Shown in pieces: positions 6,382 through 6,436 of a DNA stretch of 6,436 nucleotides (position 1 is its first letter; the number at the start of each line of letters is the position of its first letter). This DNA comes from Anaeromyxobacter sp. (lineage in GTDB: Bacteria > Myxococcota > Myxococcia > Myxococcales > Anaeromyxobacteraceae): positions 1-6,436 of the forward strand of contig JAHWYA010000110.1 in assembly GCA_020028115.1 (NCBI GenBank), read 5' to 3'. Below the pieces are notes generated by a model. The model ran no database searches. It saw only the letters and a list, made by a program, of their open reading frames with translations, and was not told the DNA's origin. The translations under genes were made by a program, and so were the position numbers.

Positions 6382-6436
6382 CGGGAGACCTCCACCGCAG
6401 CCGAAACGTTCGCCGTCCGGTGCGCGTGCCCCTCCC

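Noticed and set aside
6382..6436. Possible start of a further gene at the right edge
   Set aside because: The 55 bases show no ribosome site followed by a start with convincing coding sequence; too short to judge.

Overview
The window is very GC-rich, with third codon positions almost always G or C. It holds two divergently transcribed blocks separated by a gap of about 405 bp. The gene content (a UUP1-type membrane protein with an ATP-grasp partner, and a long-form periplasmic nitrate reductase with its dihaem subunit) together with the base composition suggests a high-GC deltaproteobacterium/myxobacterium, for example an Anaeromyxobacter-like organism. That assignment is an inference from style and content, not from a marker gene.

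Minus-strand block (2729 down to 1): a three-gene operon read right to left. The first gene encodes a 523-aa protein with an N-terminal membrane anchor, a transglutaminase-like periplasmic domain and seven C-terminal membrane helices. Its stop overlaps by 4 bases the GTG start of a 303-aa RimK-related ATP-grasp ligase (alpha-L-glutamate ligase homolog). After 8 bases a third gene begins: a membrane-anchored protein that runs off the left edge, of which only 80 residues are visible. ATP-grasp plus UUP1 pairs are widespread but poorly characterised, and often lie next to a RimK/LysX-type (pfam05618, retropepsin-like) protease. The cut-off third gene could be such a protein, but the visible part does not show it. 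This is the least understood system in the window.

Intergenic region (2730-3134): no convincing gene. It contains a good match to a sigma-54 (-24/-12) promoter just upstream of napA and two small inverted repeats nearer the minus-strand operon.

Plus-strand block (3135-6346): napA (920 aa, Tat signal, one [4Fe-4S] cluster, Mo-bis-MGD) and napB (150 aa, dihaem c-type cytochrome) overlap by ATGA, so they are translationally coupled. Together they make the periplasmic nitrate-to-nitrite reductase. Three bases after the napB stop lies a perfect 14-bp hairpin capped by a C(UUCG)G tetraloop. This suggests a napAB-only transcript or a processing/stability boundary, because no quinol dehydrogenase (napC or napGH) and no chaperone (napD) is in view. 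The last 55 bases hold nothing recognisable.
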